Of a DNA stretch of 64,000 bases, positions 1 to 12,975 are shown piece by piece (within the stretch, counting starts at the first letter, position 1; each line of letters begins with the position of its first letter). The translations under genes and the position numbers were made by a program. Origin of the DNA: Branchipolynoe longqiensis (Eukaryota > Annelida > Polychaeta > Phyllodocida > Polynoidae); the NCBI GenBank assembly GCA_030323885.1, contig CM059196.1:36682481-36746480 (forward strand), read 5' to 3'. The notes below the pieces were generated by a model. That model worked only from the letters and a program-made list of their open reading frames with translations, was not told where the DNA came from and did not search any database.

Positions 1-420
1 CAAGTCTCAGTTCTGAACAAGGCAAGCCTCAATTCTCAGTTACAGGGTGCTTACAAGGCAGGCCTCAGTTCTCTGGTACAAGGTTCTGAACAAGTCAAGC
101 CTCAATTACAAAGCGATGAACAAGGCAAGCCTCAGTTCTTAGCTACAGGGTGCTGAACAAGTCAAGCCTCAATTACAAAGCGATGAACAATGCAAGCCCC
201 AGTTTTTAGTTACAGGGTACTGAATAAGGAATCAGTTCTACGATACAAGGTGCTGAACAAGTCAATCCTTAGTTACAAAGTGCGATGAACAAGGCAAGCC
301 TTAGTCTTTAGTTACAGGGTGATGAAACAAGTCAAGCTTCGTGTCCATGGTGCTAAACAAGACAAACCTCAACTACAAGTTGCTGAACAAGCTAAGTCTC
401 AGCTAGAAGCTGTTATGTAT
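1..420. repeat. Minisatellite, about 34-bp units in dimers
   Basis: The motif CAAGGCAAGCCTCAGTT alternates with ACAGGGTGCTGAACAAGTCA at a spacing of about 34 bases, with a dimer of about 67. Units are degenerate. It lies in the UBR3 intron after exon 25, and the left boundary is off the window. Confidence 0.85.
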
Positions 421-615
421 TGTCTACAGCAAATAAAAGGGAAAGGGGCATTCCAAAGGTTTGAGGAATGTACATCACTGATTGCAGCGCACATATATAT
501 CGTACTTATGTTAAATAACTCTGTAAGAATATCCAGTGTGCAACATAGTTTCTTAAATAGCTGTTTAGTCAGGATGTAATGTAATGTGTGGCTTTTAACT
601 TCTTTAAGCTCTTAC

Positions 616-726
616 CTTCAGTGATTCCATGTAGGAAGTGTGACAGTCGAGGTGGACGTAATGTCCACAGGTCTGAGCAAACACTCCACCCTGCCACCCG
701 ATATTCACGGACAGTAGACACGATAC
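616..726 (-). CDS. UBR3: UBR3 coding exon 25 (RING, last visible exon)
   Basis: This exon encodes residues 1248-1284. The segments [17 protein letters not shown] and [13 protein letters not shown] carry the middle RING zinc ligands. The acceptor is TCGACAG and the donor GTAAGA. No further exon is visible in 1-600, so the rest of the gene lies off the left edge. Confidence 0.95.
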
Positions 727-3700
727 CTGTCGAGTAACATGCACACTTACCATTATTTCAAAAACACTCTTGTAAAGATTCCTCTTTTACCATTGTAGTG
801 AATCGATTTCTTCTCTTCTTTAAAGCCAATATCAAATCAATAATATTCTATAATGTTAGAACTTACTATATTTGTTTCTTTGGAATTACCTAATTTTGGC
901 TCAGTTCTCACTATTACGACCCCGTCCTGATATGACCTTAGATGTTGCTAGGACGTAAAACAACAACAAACAAACAAACAAACACTATTACGAATAGGAA
1001 AAACTGAACTCAATCTTTTCGGGAATTGTTCTGTGTATTTTCAAGTTTACACTAGATCAAAGTTAAGCAATGTTGTGCCTCATCAGTACCTGAATGCATG
1101 ACCGCTAAAAATACGAGGTGTCAGAGTAATCTTTATACATGTAAAGACTAGGTCTCCATAAAGTAAAGTTGAATCCTTCCTCCAACTAATAGATTTACCA
1201 CCTGTTGTGGTCACCAGTATGTAAAGTCTACAGCTACAAAGAGAAAGGAAGAGTATAAAGTGTGAAAGAAGAGAGAGAGTCAAGCCCTCTGGTTTAGTAT
1301 TTATATGGTATATGGTACATGGATTCAGTGTAGAGTATCACCCCACCCTGTTCCAACAATAAGAAACATGCATTCGTGGTCCCCATAGTTACCAGTGACC
1401 TGCCCACCACCCACCAAGCTGTGTGGCCCCCCTGGCCACCACCTTGGGCCAGGGGGGCCACACAGCTTGGTGGGCCGACAAGGACCCGTTGAGCCTTAGT
1501 GTGTTGATCCTGACTAGCAGAGGGGGGAGGGGGTAGGCTCTGAGTGCCCCTTACACACAGCCCTGGCAGCACCACTATGTATAATTACATCTCAATCAGG
1601 CACCACCAGCACCTACATATACACATACATGCACCTGGTCATATACCCGATCAGTAATAGAACATTTGCAATCCCCCACCAATGCATTAAATCGGTATAT
1701 TTTCCATAAAGGCATATAGGCTAATAGAATAGTAGCAGATAAGCAAAGTAATGCAACATTTCTTGGATGAGCCTTTCTTTTTTTTTGCTATCATTAAATA
1801 GTTTATTCCTCGAGGAAAGAATTCCATTAGTGCAAACGGTTCTTCGATTGTTCACTGTATCAATCTGTAGTATATATTTAAATGAGAATGCAAAATGCAA
1901 TTTAATACAATTATAATGAAGCATATCAAGACACAATTCTAAACTATACGGATGTCAACATCTGTGAACAGAACTGACAAGTTTAAGACAAATTGTGATA
2001 GTCGGTTGGAAGGGCTAAAAGGATATTTTCATGATATACATTAATGAATAGAAAAGCAGAGAAGAGGGTGCATAGACTGTTGGTTGTTTGAAGTTTTACG
2101 TCCCGGCAATATCTAAGGTCATATCAGGATGGATACTCGTGGCAACTTTATAGTGCCGCCTCACTGGGAAATCAGTGCCAGCACCATGACCCGATATCCC
2201 ACTCAGTCACATTATCCTGACACTAAGCCAACCAGTTCTTGCCCTATTCTTTTAATACCGAGCGCCAAGCTATGAAACGACAAGTACCAATTTTGTAAGT
2301 TATTGGTTTGACTCAACCGGGAATTGAACTCCTGGTCTCCCGCATGGGACGCATGCGCTCTACCAATTCAGCCACTGTGCCCAGTGGTACATGGACTGAC
2401 CATGGGAGTGAAAGTAGTACCTGTCTTCAATGGACAAACATTAAATGAAACAAAGACAATTTGTAGACTGAAAAAATGTCCGCACATAAGGGTTCACCAA
2501 TCACTGGAGTCGCGAAAGACATGTATCACTGTAGTTAGTCATCATAAAAACATGCTTAAAACAGACTTCTGGCAAAAGGATATGTATAGTAAAACCTCTC
2601 TAAATCGACCGACCATGGGACCGACTTTAAATGGTCCATTTAGGGAGGTGGTCGGTTTAAGGTTTTTTTATCGCTACAATGGGCGATCGTTTGGGACACC
2701 AACAAAAACGATAGCTATAGGGGAGTGGTCGATCTGTGGAGGTGGTCGGTTAGAGCGGTTTTACTGTATACTGCCGATCAGTTACAATTGACCCAGCCTG
2801 CATTTTACTATACATACCTCTTCACAGTGCTGGGTTAAGTGCTTAAACCGCTTCTCCATCAGTTGGGCACAATTGTTTTCTAGATGTTTCACCGAGGCGT
2901 CAGCGTCAGTGACTGGCAACGGCGTCACCCCACTTGTCTGCTGTCGCTGACCCAGCACTAAAGCACAAGCAACGACAAACTAATTCAAGCGTTTCAAATT
3001 AGCGAAGTAACAAAATGCAAGGTAGGCAATATTCATGGACTATCAGTATCAAGATAGATTAGACAAACCCAAAGTAATAACCCCTTTCAGACTTGCAATT
3101 TAAAAATGAAAAGGAGTGTTGAGCCTTTTCATGACTTGATATTTTGTTGCTGTTATTTTCTTAACCAAAGTCTTTTCATGATTTGATATGTCTTGTTGTT
3201 GTTGTTGTTGTTGCTTTTGTTGTTGCTGTTGTTCTTTTACTTTGGTGAGCACCATGATGAGTCTGCAACAGGAATTAAACTAAAGTCAAGAGCCACCCAA
3301 TATGTCTAATTATAACTCTTATTAGATTAATGTAACCTCAACCCCTCTCACCCGCCACTAGCTTTCTCTCTCGTTGGTTTCCTCAAAAGAAATCCCACAT
3401 TCTACCGTTACGTTCATTTTGCTACAGTTCTCATTTAGTGCATAGCGGTTGGACAAAAACAAAAAACCACTAACTCAGCGCTGAGCACATGTAATTTAGA
3501 GAATAAAATATTTGTAAAAAAAAACAGAAAAACTTACAAAAATAAATTTGTAAAAAAAACACAAAAAAACATGCTTAATGTGAAGAATTCTGAGCAGTGG
3601 TATCTTGACTGAGCCAGTTAGTCCTTACCACTGGTGGGTTGGAGCAGGGTGACGAGGCCCAGTGGCCGGTCATCGGTGGAAGGCGTTGCCTGGTTACAGA

Positions 3701-6700
3701 TGCAGCAGTCATACATCTCATCCATACTCAGGTTTAACGTAGGCGGGTCTTCAGACATGGACCTCCGTAATTCCTCCGCTGCCTCTGACCCTGCAAAGCA
3801 CAAATAGGATTTTGTTTGTTTGTTGTTGTTTTACATCCTAGCAACATCTAAGGTCATATCAGGATGGGTATTGACTTGTAAGTGTGCACTCATGGCGACT
3901 TTATATTGCTGCCCCAGCAACATGACCTGATATCCCACTCAGTCACATTATCCTGACACTGACCCAGCCAATCTTTGCCCTATCCTAATAATGCCGACAG
4001 GAACTGGCTAGGAAGCGACAAGTATAAAATTTGATGTCATTGGTTTGACTCGACCAGGGTTCGAACCCCCAAATCCATGGGTTCGGATCCCCCGATCTCC
4101 CAAGACAGGAGACGGACGCTCAACTCATTCGGCCATCCCGTCTGGTCACAGATAGGATGAGAATATCGACAAAGTACAGATTACCAACCGATGGCTTGGC
4201 TTGGCTTGGTTTGGTTGCATAGTCAGTTGCTTTTGAGTTTCTGTCGTTTTTCTGACATAAATGTAGCAGATTTATCGTTATATTCTACTTTACTTTAGTT
4301 TGAAGTAACTTTTATTTTAAATGGCTAACTTTTAAGATATATGAGGTTCAACCATGCAAAATTAATTTGGCAGGCACGCCAAAACCATAGGCATCTGCAG
4401 AACGAGGTTTTATTAAATTGCCTTAGCATTCCCTTGTATGTGGTGACAAACGATTAATAAGTGCACCACTCTCTAAGTTAGATATGTAGAATTAAATTTA
4501 GATATGGAAATCGAGGGGTAGGGAAGGGGTAAGGAAGGGGTAAGGGAAGGGGTAAGGGAGGGGGTGAGGGAAGGGGAGGTGGTAGGGGTAGGAAGAGTGA
4601 TAGATCTGATTGATGGTTGCCACATCTACCGCTCTGCTAATACCCCAGGCACACTATGCCTGCCTTCGCTTGCAATCATTTCGCGACTGTTTTGCAACCA
4701 CCATATGACCACCATATGACCAGTCGGTGAGTGGTCAACGATAACTCGCCGACCATTTCAGGTGATTTTGGTCGTAAGGAAGTTGCAGCTGCTGCACTTG
4801 TAACCTTGCGACCAGTGTGGTCGGCTGGTGTTCGGCGACCACTTGCCGACCACTTGCTGACTGTCGCGCCGGGAGCATAAGAATGTTGGTGGCCGGGTGG
4901 TCGCCAACCAACCCCCCTAAACATTGACGACCGACACTGTCGGCGACAAGTCGGTGACCACTTGGTGACCTCGTCTTTGATTCAATGTAGTGAGTCGGTC
5001 GCCGCCATTTTGGTCGTAAGGTGATGGCAAGCGAACTCTGACCATAGTGTGACTGGGGCATTAGCTACAACCAGTTGACATCGTTTTATTCATGAGATAA
5101 TCTTTCATAGATATTGTTGCAAGCATTAAGCATTTTTAGCTGCATAGTAGGAATATTAAGTCAATTTAAAAAATGACAAGCCCACTGTCCAGCATTTCGG
5201 TGTGCACATCAAATTAATGTTGCATGTTTTCACTTCAAATATCTGCCAATTTAACCATTTCAAATAAAAGTCACTTCAAACTAAAGCAAAGTACATTATA
5301 CTGATGAACCTAATATATATTTATCTAAATAAATATGGTAGAAACGCAAAACCATTGGATTATGCTACAAAAATGTTGTTCTGTTCAAACTCACCTCCAG
5401 ATTCTCCTATTATCTTCTCCATGAACTGTTTTTGCTTTGAAGCAAACTGCTCCATGAGTTTCTTTTGTCGCTCCCGGGCACGCTTCCGTCTGAGGAAAAA
5501 AACACATCAGAATAGAGATTCCTTTTGTTATGCATGTTGGCCCAAAGTCAACATGGGTAAGCAGCTCTCTCACCAGTATCCGAGTAGTCTTGGTCTTCGC
5601 TCTGAAGTGTGCGACATTGAATAGGTCAGTGCTCTGTCTGGACTACATTTCATGGAAGCTGCCTGCAAAAGTGTTGAAGTGATGCTGGCTTCTGCAAGTT
5701 ACCAGCGGCACTCTCTCGGGGAGCAAATAGAGGTTTCACACCTACACCTACACAGTCATCATAAATACTGACAATATAGCTTCACAGCAAGTCCTCTCCT
5801 CCAGGAAAGGCAAAGATCCACTTCCCTGTGCCTGTGCGAGACAGCTTTGGCTTATTTCAGCAAATAATAATCTTGAGCTTCAAATCTGTCACAAGCCAAG
5901 CTCTGAAGTAATACTAGCAGATGCACTCAGTCGCTCTTCATCTGATCCAGTCCAAAAACGTAAAGCATTGTTATTGTGTTCCGAACTGGCTCTAACTAGA
6001 ATTCCTCTCTCATTCAGTCTTGCTATCTTAGATTTCTCATTCTAAATTGACCATTAGCCTGGAAGATATTACCTGTTTGCCTTATCTTCCAGGCTACTCG
6101 ATGATCCACCACGCTGGCCTGCTAACAGTCTACAAGACTGCCCTTGCCGCGCGGACCTGGCAGAACAAAACCTCCCATGTGAAGCAGTATCTGGAATTTT
6201 GTTCCCTCCATGGTGTGCTGCCTCTTGCCCCGACCTGTTATGATCTTCTCTCTTTCTTGTATGCCCTCTCCTTGGCACTCAAGTCCCCCGGTGCAGTATT
6301 TAATTATTTTTCCTCAGTTAAGGTCTGGGTGTTCTCAGCCCCAGGCGATCATTCTGCCTTCCTCTCCCATGAAATATCTGTAATGAAAAAAGGAATTCTC
6401 AAGTCCTCCGCTCATGTCCCTCGTAAGGCTCATGCCTTGTCACCGCCCCAGTTCTCAAAGATAATCCGGTTCCTCACCCGCCTCTTACCCCGCCCGTATG
6501 TTATAATTCTTGCCCTCATTGTAGCTTTCATGACCACGCTAAGACAGAGCAATCTAGTGACCGTCTCCTCTTGTCACTCCCCCCACACTCTAAGGTTCCC
6601 TGATGTCTTCCACCAAAACCTGCCCTAAGTCAGTCTGCCCACTCGTCTTCCGCCTCCCTGCCCTTCCTTCTTCCCATTGTTGCCATGTAACAGCCTGGAA

Positions 6701-9700
6701 ATCATATCTAGCCACATCCGCCCCGCCCTTGGATGGACCTGCATTTATCCTCCCCTCCGGTGCTCCACTGTCAGCCTGATATCTCACCTCTGCTTTAAGG
6801 CTTGCAGCTGCCGCTGCTCAGATGTCGCCTACCTCCATCACTCTGCATAGCCTCAGATGTGGGGCTGCACAAGCCTGCTAAGCATCCGGCCTGCCTCTCT
6901 GCCATCATGACAGCTGGCACCTGGAGTTCACATGCTGTATCCTCCTACCTCGCCTCGCTTCAGATCAACAATGCACCCTCAGCGCTCGCTCATTTGTTGG
7001 GTGAGCGCTGATCTCCTCTTCATCTTCACTGCCTGCCGCCTGCTCCTACAGCTGCTGCTCGACATCTGCCACATCACTTCGCTCTCAGTCAGCAATTGCC
7101 AGAACATTCGGGTTACATTCACCCACTTGCCATTAAATGCTCAGCCTACCTGAAGGTGATGATTACTTTTCTATAATAAAAACTTTTAAAACAGTTTCCT
7201 TGTATGTCTTCCTATCCTGCCATATGGCCGAGTAACGTGAATTATTGCTGTTGTTATTGTTGGGTTAAAATGAGAAGGTGCTCATTTGTTGTCATGGCTG
7301 GGGGCAGTCAGCAGTTGGTCTGCCTCCTCTCAATAATAAAAAATTATAATTCACATGATATGGGATATATAATTCACTTCACTTGGAAAGAGGAAGACGG
7401 AAGAGAACTGGAGTATTTATTAAAAAAGTAATTAGGACCTACAGGTAGGCTATCAATACGTGTGCAAGTGGGTGACCAGGACCCTTGGATTCATGTCAGG
7501 AGTCTGATTGCGAGCTGGGCCGACAAGGACCCGATGAGCAGTAGAGCAGTTCATGTCAAGATAGAGCAGAGGACAGGCAGAGAAAGGTCAGCACTTACCC
7601 CCCCCCCCCCCCCTTAGAAAGTGGGTGGGTGGGGAAGCAAAGTGAACAGGTCGACGCTCTCTGAAAGAGTGACTGGAAACGGAGGGCCGAACAGCGAGGA
7701 AAGTCAGAAATAGACCGAGCCACTTTCACAAATTACCCATGTTAGCATCGCCAACATGTTTAATTAATATAATACTGTAGTTGTCCGTGCAAGGACTACG
7801 CTTATGCTCGCTTTTTTATGTGTAGTATAATATTTATACAAGTACAAAAAGGGCAGAAAGAAGAAGTTATGATTATCTGATATTTGGTATTGGGCGAATG
7901 AGATATCTCACACTCTCTCCTGCAGGACTGATATCCATTCACCTCGGCTTATCTCTGCCCCACTCAAACTGCAATTTTTACCATACCACTATTGTGTCAC
8001 CTCGTGTTGTCTTTTGTAGCCACGCCTATATAGCTATTATTGGGGGAGTGGGGCTTTCGCTAAGTGGACTGAATGACAACTTTACACACTTGACTTATAA
8101 TCTGACATATCATGCTTGCTTTAAAAGGTTATTACTGGGGGGTAAGGGGCGCGTTCGCTAAGTAGAGTTAGTGACAACTTTACGCACCTGTCTTCAAGAT
8201 CTGACACCTCACGCTTGCCACCATCTCCATCTGTGGCTGTCTGCGGCTGGTTATCACGGTGTGCGTTCTCAATGACCTTGGCGCAGTCCTCGTGACCTTT
8301 GTATGCAAGGTCTAGAACCCTGCCGATGTAGTATGGACCATCACCGACGTGGCACTGACTTTCGGAAGAAGATGCAGCGGAGCTCTGAAGCACAGAATTA
8401 GTCTCGGAAATCACCGGCATCGTTCAACAAATATACTGATCAAATTATTATTAGATAACAAATACTGGTATTATGTCTCTACCACAGCTACACAGATAAG
8501 CTAAGGTTCCCACTCTCTTATCGAGTTAATCAAATTCTTATATAACAAAATCTGATAATAGATCTTTACCACAGCTACACAGATAAGCCAAAGTTCCCAA
8601 TCTCTGTCGAGTTAATCAAATCTTATATAACAAAAGCTGATAATATATCTCTACCACAGATACACAGATAAGCCAAGGTTCCCACTCTCTTATCGAGTTA
8701 ATCAAATTCTTATATAACAAAAGCTGATAATAGATCTTTACCACAGCTACACAGATAAGCCAAAGTTCCCAATCTCTGTCGAGTTAATCAAATCTTATAT
8801 AACAAAAGCTGATAATATATCTCTACCACAGCTACACAGATAAGCCAAGGTTCCCACTCTCTTATCGAGTTAATCAAATTCTTATATAACAAAAGCTGAT
8901 AATAGATCTCTACCACAGCTACACAGATAAGCCAAAGTTCCCATTCTCTGTTGAGTTAATCAAATCTTATATAACAAAAGTTGATAATATGTCTCTACCA
9001 CAGCTACACAGATAAGCCAAGGTTCCCACTCTCTTATCAAGTTAAATCAAATTCTTATCTTTACCACAGCTACGCAGAGAAACCAAAGTTCTCATTCTCT
9101 ATCAAGTTAATCAAATTTTATATAACAAAATAGATCAATAATAGATCTTTACCTCAGATAAACAGATAAACCAAGTTTCCCACTCTCTTATCATTCTCTA
9201 CTCTACCAAACACACATGACTTCTTAAGAACTTTTCAGAACTCTAAACTACACAGGAAACAACTGTTGTTACACTTAGAACAGCATGTTCAAAAGTTCTG
9301 GGACACAAAGTAAACAAAAGCTAAGTGTTTACAGGGATAGTACCATCACAGAAGGATCATCAATGTGACTTGAACCGTACCTGTTTCTGTTACAAAGCAT
9401 TTGTATTTACAAACCCCGTAAAAAAAGTAAAGTTACATAATATAATTATAAATTGAAAAGTAATTTAAGTTTCTGGACTATTAATAATTGTAAGGCACTC
9501 ACAAGAAATTATGAGGACATTCAAATACAACAATTATCAAGTTAAGCACTTTTTAACATTTTAAAGACCAGGACAAACCTTGTAGGCGTGTTTTGTAAAG
9601 AAATAGAAAAAAATCCAGAATCCAGGCAAGGTAGTAACAAGCATCAATTTTGTAAGTCATCTGTTTGACTCGGTAGTGATTCGAACCCTGGACCTTCCAC

Positions 9701-12700
9701 ATGGGGAGTGAGCATCTTACCCAATGGGGCATTCCGTTCGATGATTATTAAAATAGAATGTTCCCATCCTTCTTTGAAAGATGAACCCTGACTCAGGCTA
9801 TTTATTCTTGAACCGTGGAGGCAAGAGGGAGTTCAGTTAACATGATGAGGTTGGTTGGTTGGATGTTGGAGTTTTACGTCCTAGCAACATCTAAGATCGT
9901 ATCAGGACGGGTGCCCACTTGTGACAGTGCACTCATGACAACTGTATAGTGCTTCCCCACTGTGAGACCAGGCAACCAGCACCATATCTTGATATCCCAC
10001 TCAGTCACATTATCCTTACACCGAGCCATCCAGTCCTTGCCATCTCTTAATAATGCCGAGTGCCTGGCTAGGAAACAACGAGCATCAATTTTGTACTTCA
10101 CTGGATTGACTCGACCAGGAATTGAACTCCTGACCTGCCACACAGGAGGCCTGCGCTACACCGATTTGGCCACTACGTCTGATACATCCTGAGGAGTTTG
10201 TGAAACAAATAAAAGCAGACCCTGCATACCTGACCAGTGGATGTTGACGCAGTGTCTGACCGATAGGGAGGAGGGACATAGTTCTCCGTGCCCAGCTTCT
10301 GATACAGCTTCAGCAGCAGGGAGATCATGTTCTCATCCACTTGCACTGCAAACGCCTTCCGCTGTCGGTCAAGGTCAGCTGTGCAGCCCTGCAGTAAGGA
10401 AGGTCAGTCAAGACATATGGCAAAGGGCATAGTCACACAGGGTTGTTCGTTGGATTTATACATCCTAGCAACATCTAAGGTCATATCACAGTTGGCACTG
10501 ACTTGTGATAGTACACTCATGGCGACTTAATAGTATGCCCCACTGGGAGACCAGGCTACCAGCACCATGACCCGATATCCCACTTGTCACAATATCCTGA
10601 TACGGTGCTAACCTGTCCTTGCCGTATCCTATTAATGCTGTGCGCCAGGCTAGGAGGTGACAAGTATAAATTTTGTAAGTCATTGGTTTAACATGGCTCG
10701 GATTCTTTCTCTTGACCTTCCACACGGGAAGCTGGTGCTCTTACTGATTTGTCCACCGCATTCGAGTCTAGCAAACACTTATCAAATAGCATATTCAGAC
10801 AAGGGTCTGTCAAACATATATTAAATGGCATAGTAAGACAAGAGTGCCAAACACTTATCGAGGGGCATATAATAATACACAAGAGTCTATCAAACACTTG
10901 TCAAACAGGATACTGCTACAAGTCTGTCAAACGCTTATTAAATCGGATATTCCAACAAGTTTGTCAAACACAGCTGGCATATTCATGCAAGTCTGTTAAA
11001 CACTTGCCAAATAGCATATTCATACATCTCAAAACTGTTGTAAAATAGCATATTCACATAAACGTCTATCAAACATGATATTAACACAACTGTCTGTCAA
11101 ACACTTGTTAAAAGGCTTATTTATTTGAGTAATACTAATAGTCAGGACGAGATTATTGACGCTGGGCTCAAATAAGCGAGTCAACATTTCAAGATAAATC
11201 AAATTATTCATTTGCACTTCAAAAAGGACCAGTTAAAAGTCAGTTGTCAATGTCGCTAATCATTTAACACTGAGTGAGCAAATGAGCGACTAAAATTATT
11301 CGCTCAGCGATATGCAATTTCAATATGTCGACAACAGCTTTTTTTTCTTTTCTTTTTTTTTGCTACACCCAACAAACACCCAATCAAAGTTATGCCAAAA
11401 AACACGATAGCTGTCGAGTTTTCAATACAATGCCTGCTTACATAAGAAATCAGTCAAACTGCAGTGTATGATCATTTAAAAGGCAGCTTGACAAGGTGTT
11501 AACAGCAATACCAGATGAACCACAGATTCCAGGATACACCCAGCAAACACCAGCAGATTCAAATTCGTTGCTGCACATGACAAAACTGAACAGAGCATCC
11601 TCACCACATGTAGTCGGCCCTGATGGTATCTCCGACTTGGCCTGAGCATACAGCTCAAACACTCTAATCTAATCTAATAGCATTGGGTCTGCTCTAAACT
11701 AAAATGTACGGGTGGACATGAATCATATATCACTTGGCTCGTGAACTGGCGTGTCCCAGATGAGGTCCTGGACGTCGAAGCCCCAGGACCCGTTCCGCCC
11801 GTGCCCCCAGTCTCCATCATGGTGGCCATCGCCTCCGTCGTACTCCCACCCTCCGCCGGGGCTACCGCATCGGGATCGGTTGGTATTTGCGCACTCACCT
11901 TCGGTAAGGTTGCAACAGTTTAGTTTAGTTTTTTCCCACCCACCCCACGGTTTTGTATATATTAATTATAGCGCAACAAACAAAAATTTTAAACTATTAG
12001 GTTAGGCGTCTCTAGCGCCAGTTCTTTTGAATAAAGTTGTCATTCAGTCCACTTAGGGGAAGTCCCACTCCCTCCAATAATAACTATACAGACGTGGCTG
12101 CAAAAGACAAGACGAGACAACACAATAGTTGGATGGCGAAAATTGCTGGACAAGTCAGGCAGAGACAAGCCCAAAGACCAATTTATAGACTTACAGTCAC
12201 ATTACCGAGGTGAATGGATATCAGTCCCACAGTGAGAGAGTATAGGATATCTCATTCGCCCAATTCCAAATAATCACAACTTTGTTCAGCCCTTTTTGTA
12301 CTACACTACACTACACATAAAATTAGCAAGCATAATATGTCAGTTCATAAGCCAGGTGGGTAAGGTGCATAGCCTACACTCTATCCCTATATATCCCTAT
12401 ATAATATATATATTATATATGTATATATCTAGCGTTATATTTAACCACAAACATGTAGTATTTATGTATGTATGTATGCAGGTATGCAGGTATTTGCAAT
12501 ACCTCAGGGAGTTTGACGCCCCTGCCCTGCAGAGTTGTAAACCACTGCCTTGTGGTACAGGTTCTTGACAGAACCGAAGGCTAAGGGAGCAAACCCTGAA
12601 CAGAAAACCATGTCACTGTGGCAGCATCAAGGGCGGTTGATGTATGGAACTCCCAACATCTCCCGACCAGCCACTGCAGGGACAAATAGTTTTGCGCCTG

Positions 12701-12940
12701 TCTTGACATGTTCTTGCCGGTGTGAAACCTCTATTTGCTCCCCGAGAGAGTGCCGCTGGTAACTTGCAAAAGCCAGCAGCACTTCAACACTTTTGCAGGC
12801 AGCTTTCATGAAATGTGGAGAGCGGCAGTCAAGTAATGAAAGCAGTCTTTGTCGCATCGCGACCGACAGCATGATGATGATGATGATGATGATGTATGTA
12901 TGTATGTATGTATGTATGTATGTATGTATGTATGTATGTA

Positions 12941-12975
<35 letters not shown>

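Noticed and set aside
6069..6278. Minus-strand ORF opposite the decayed recombinase
   Set aside because: Shadow of the plus-strand recombinase frame, with no recognisable motif.
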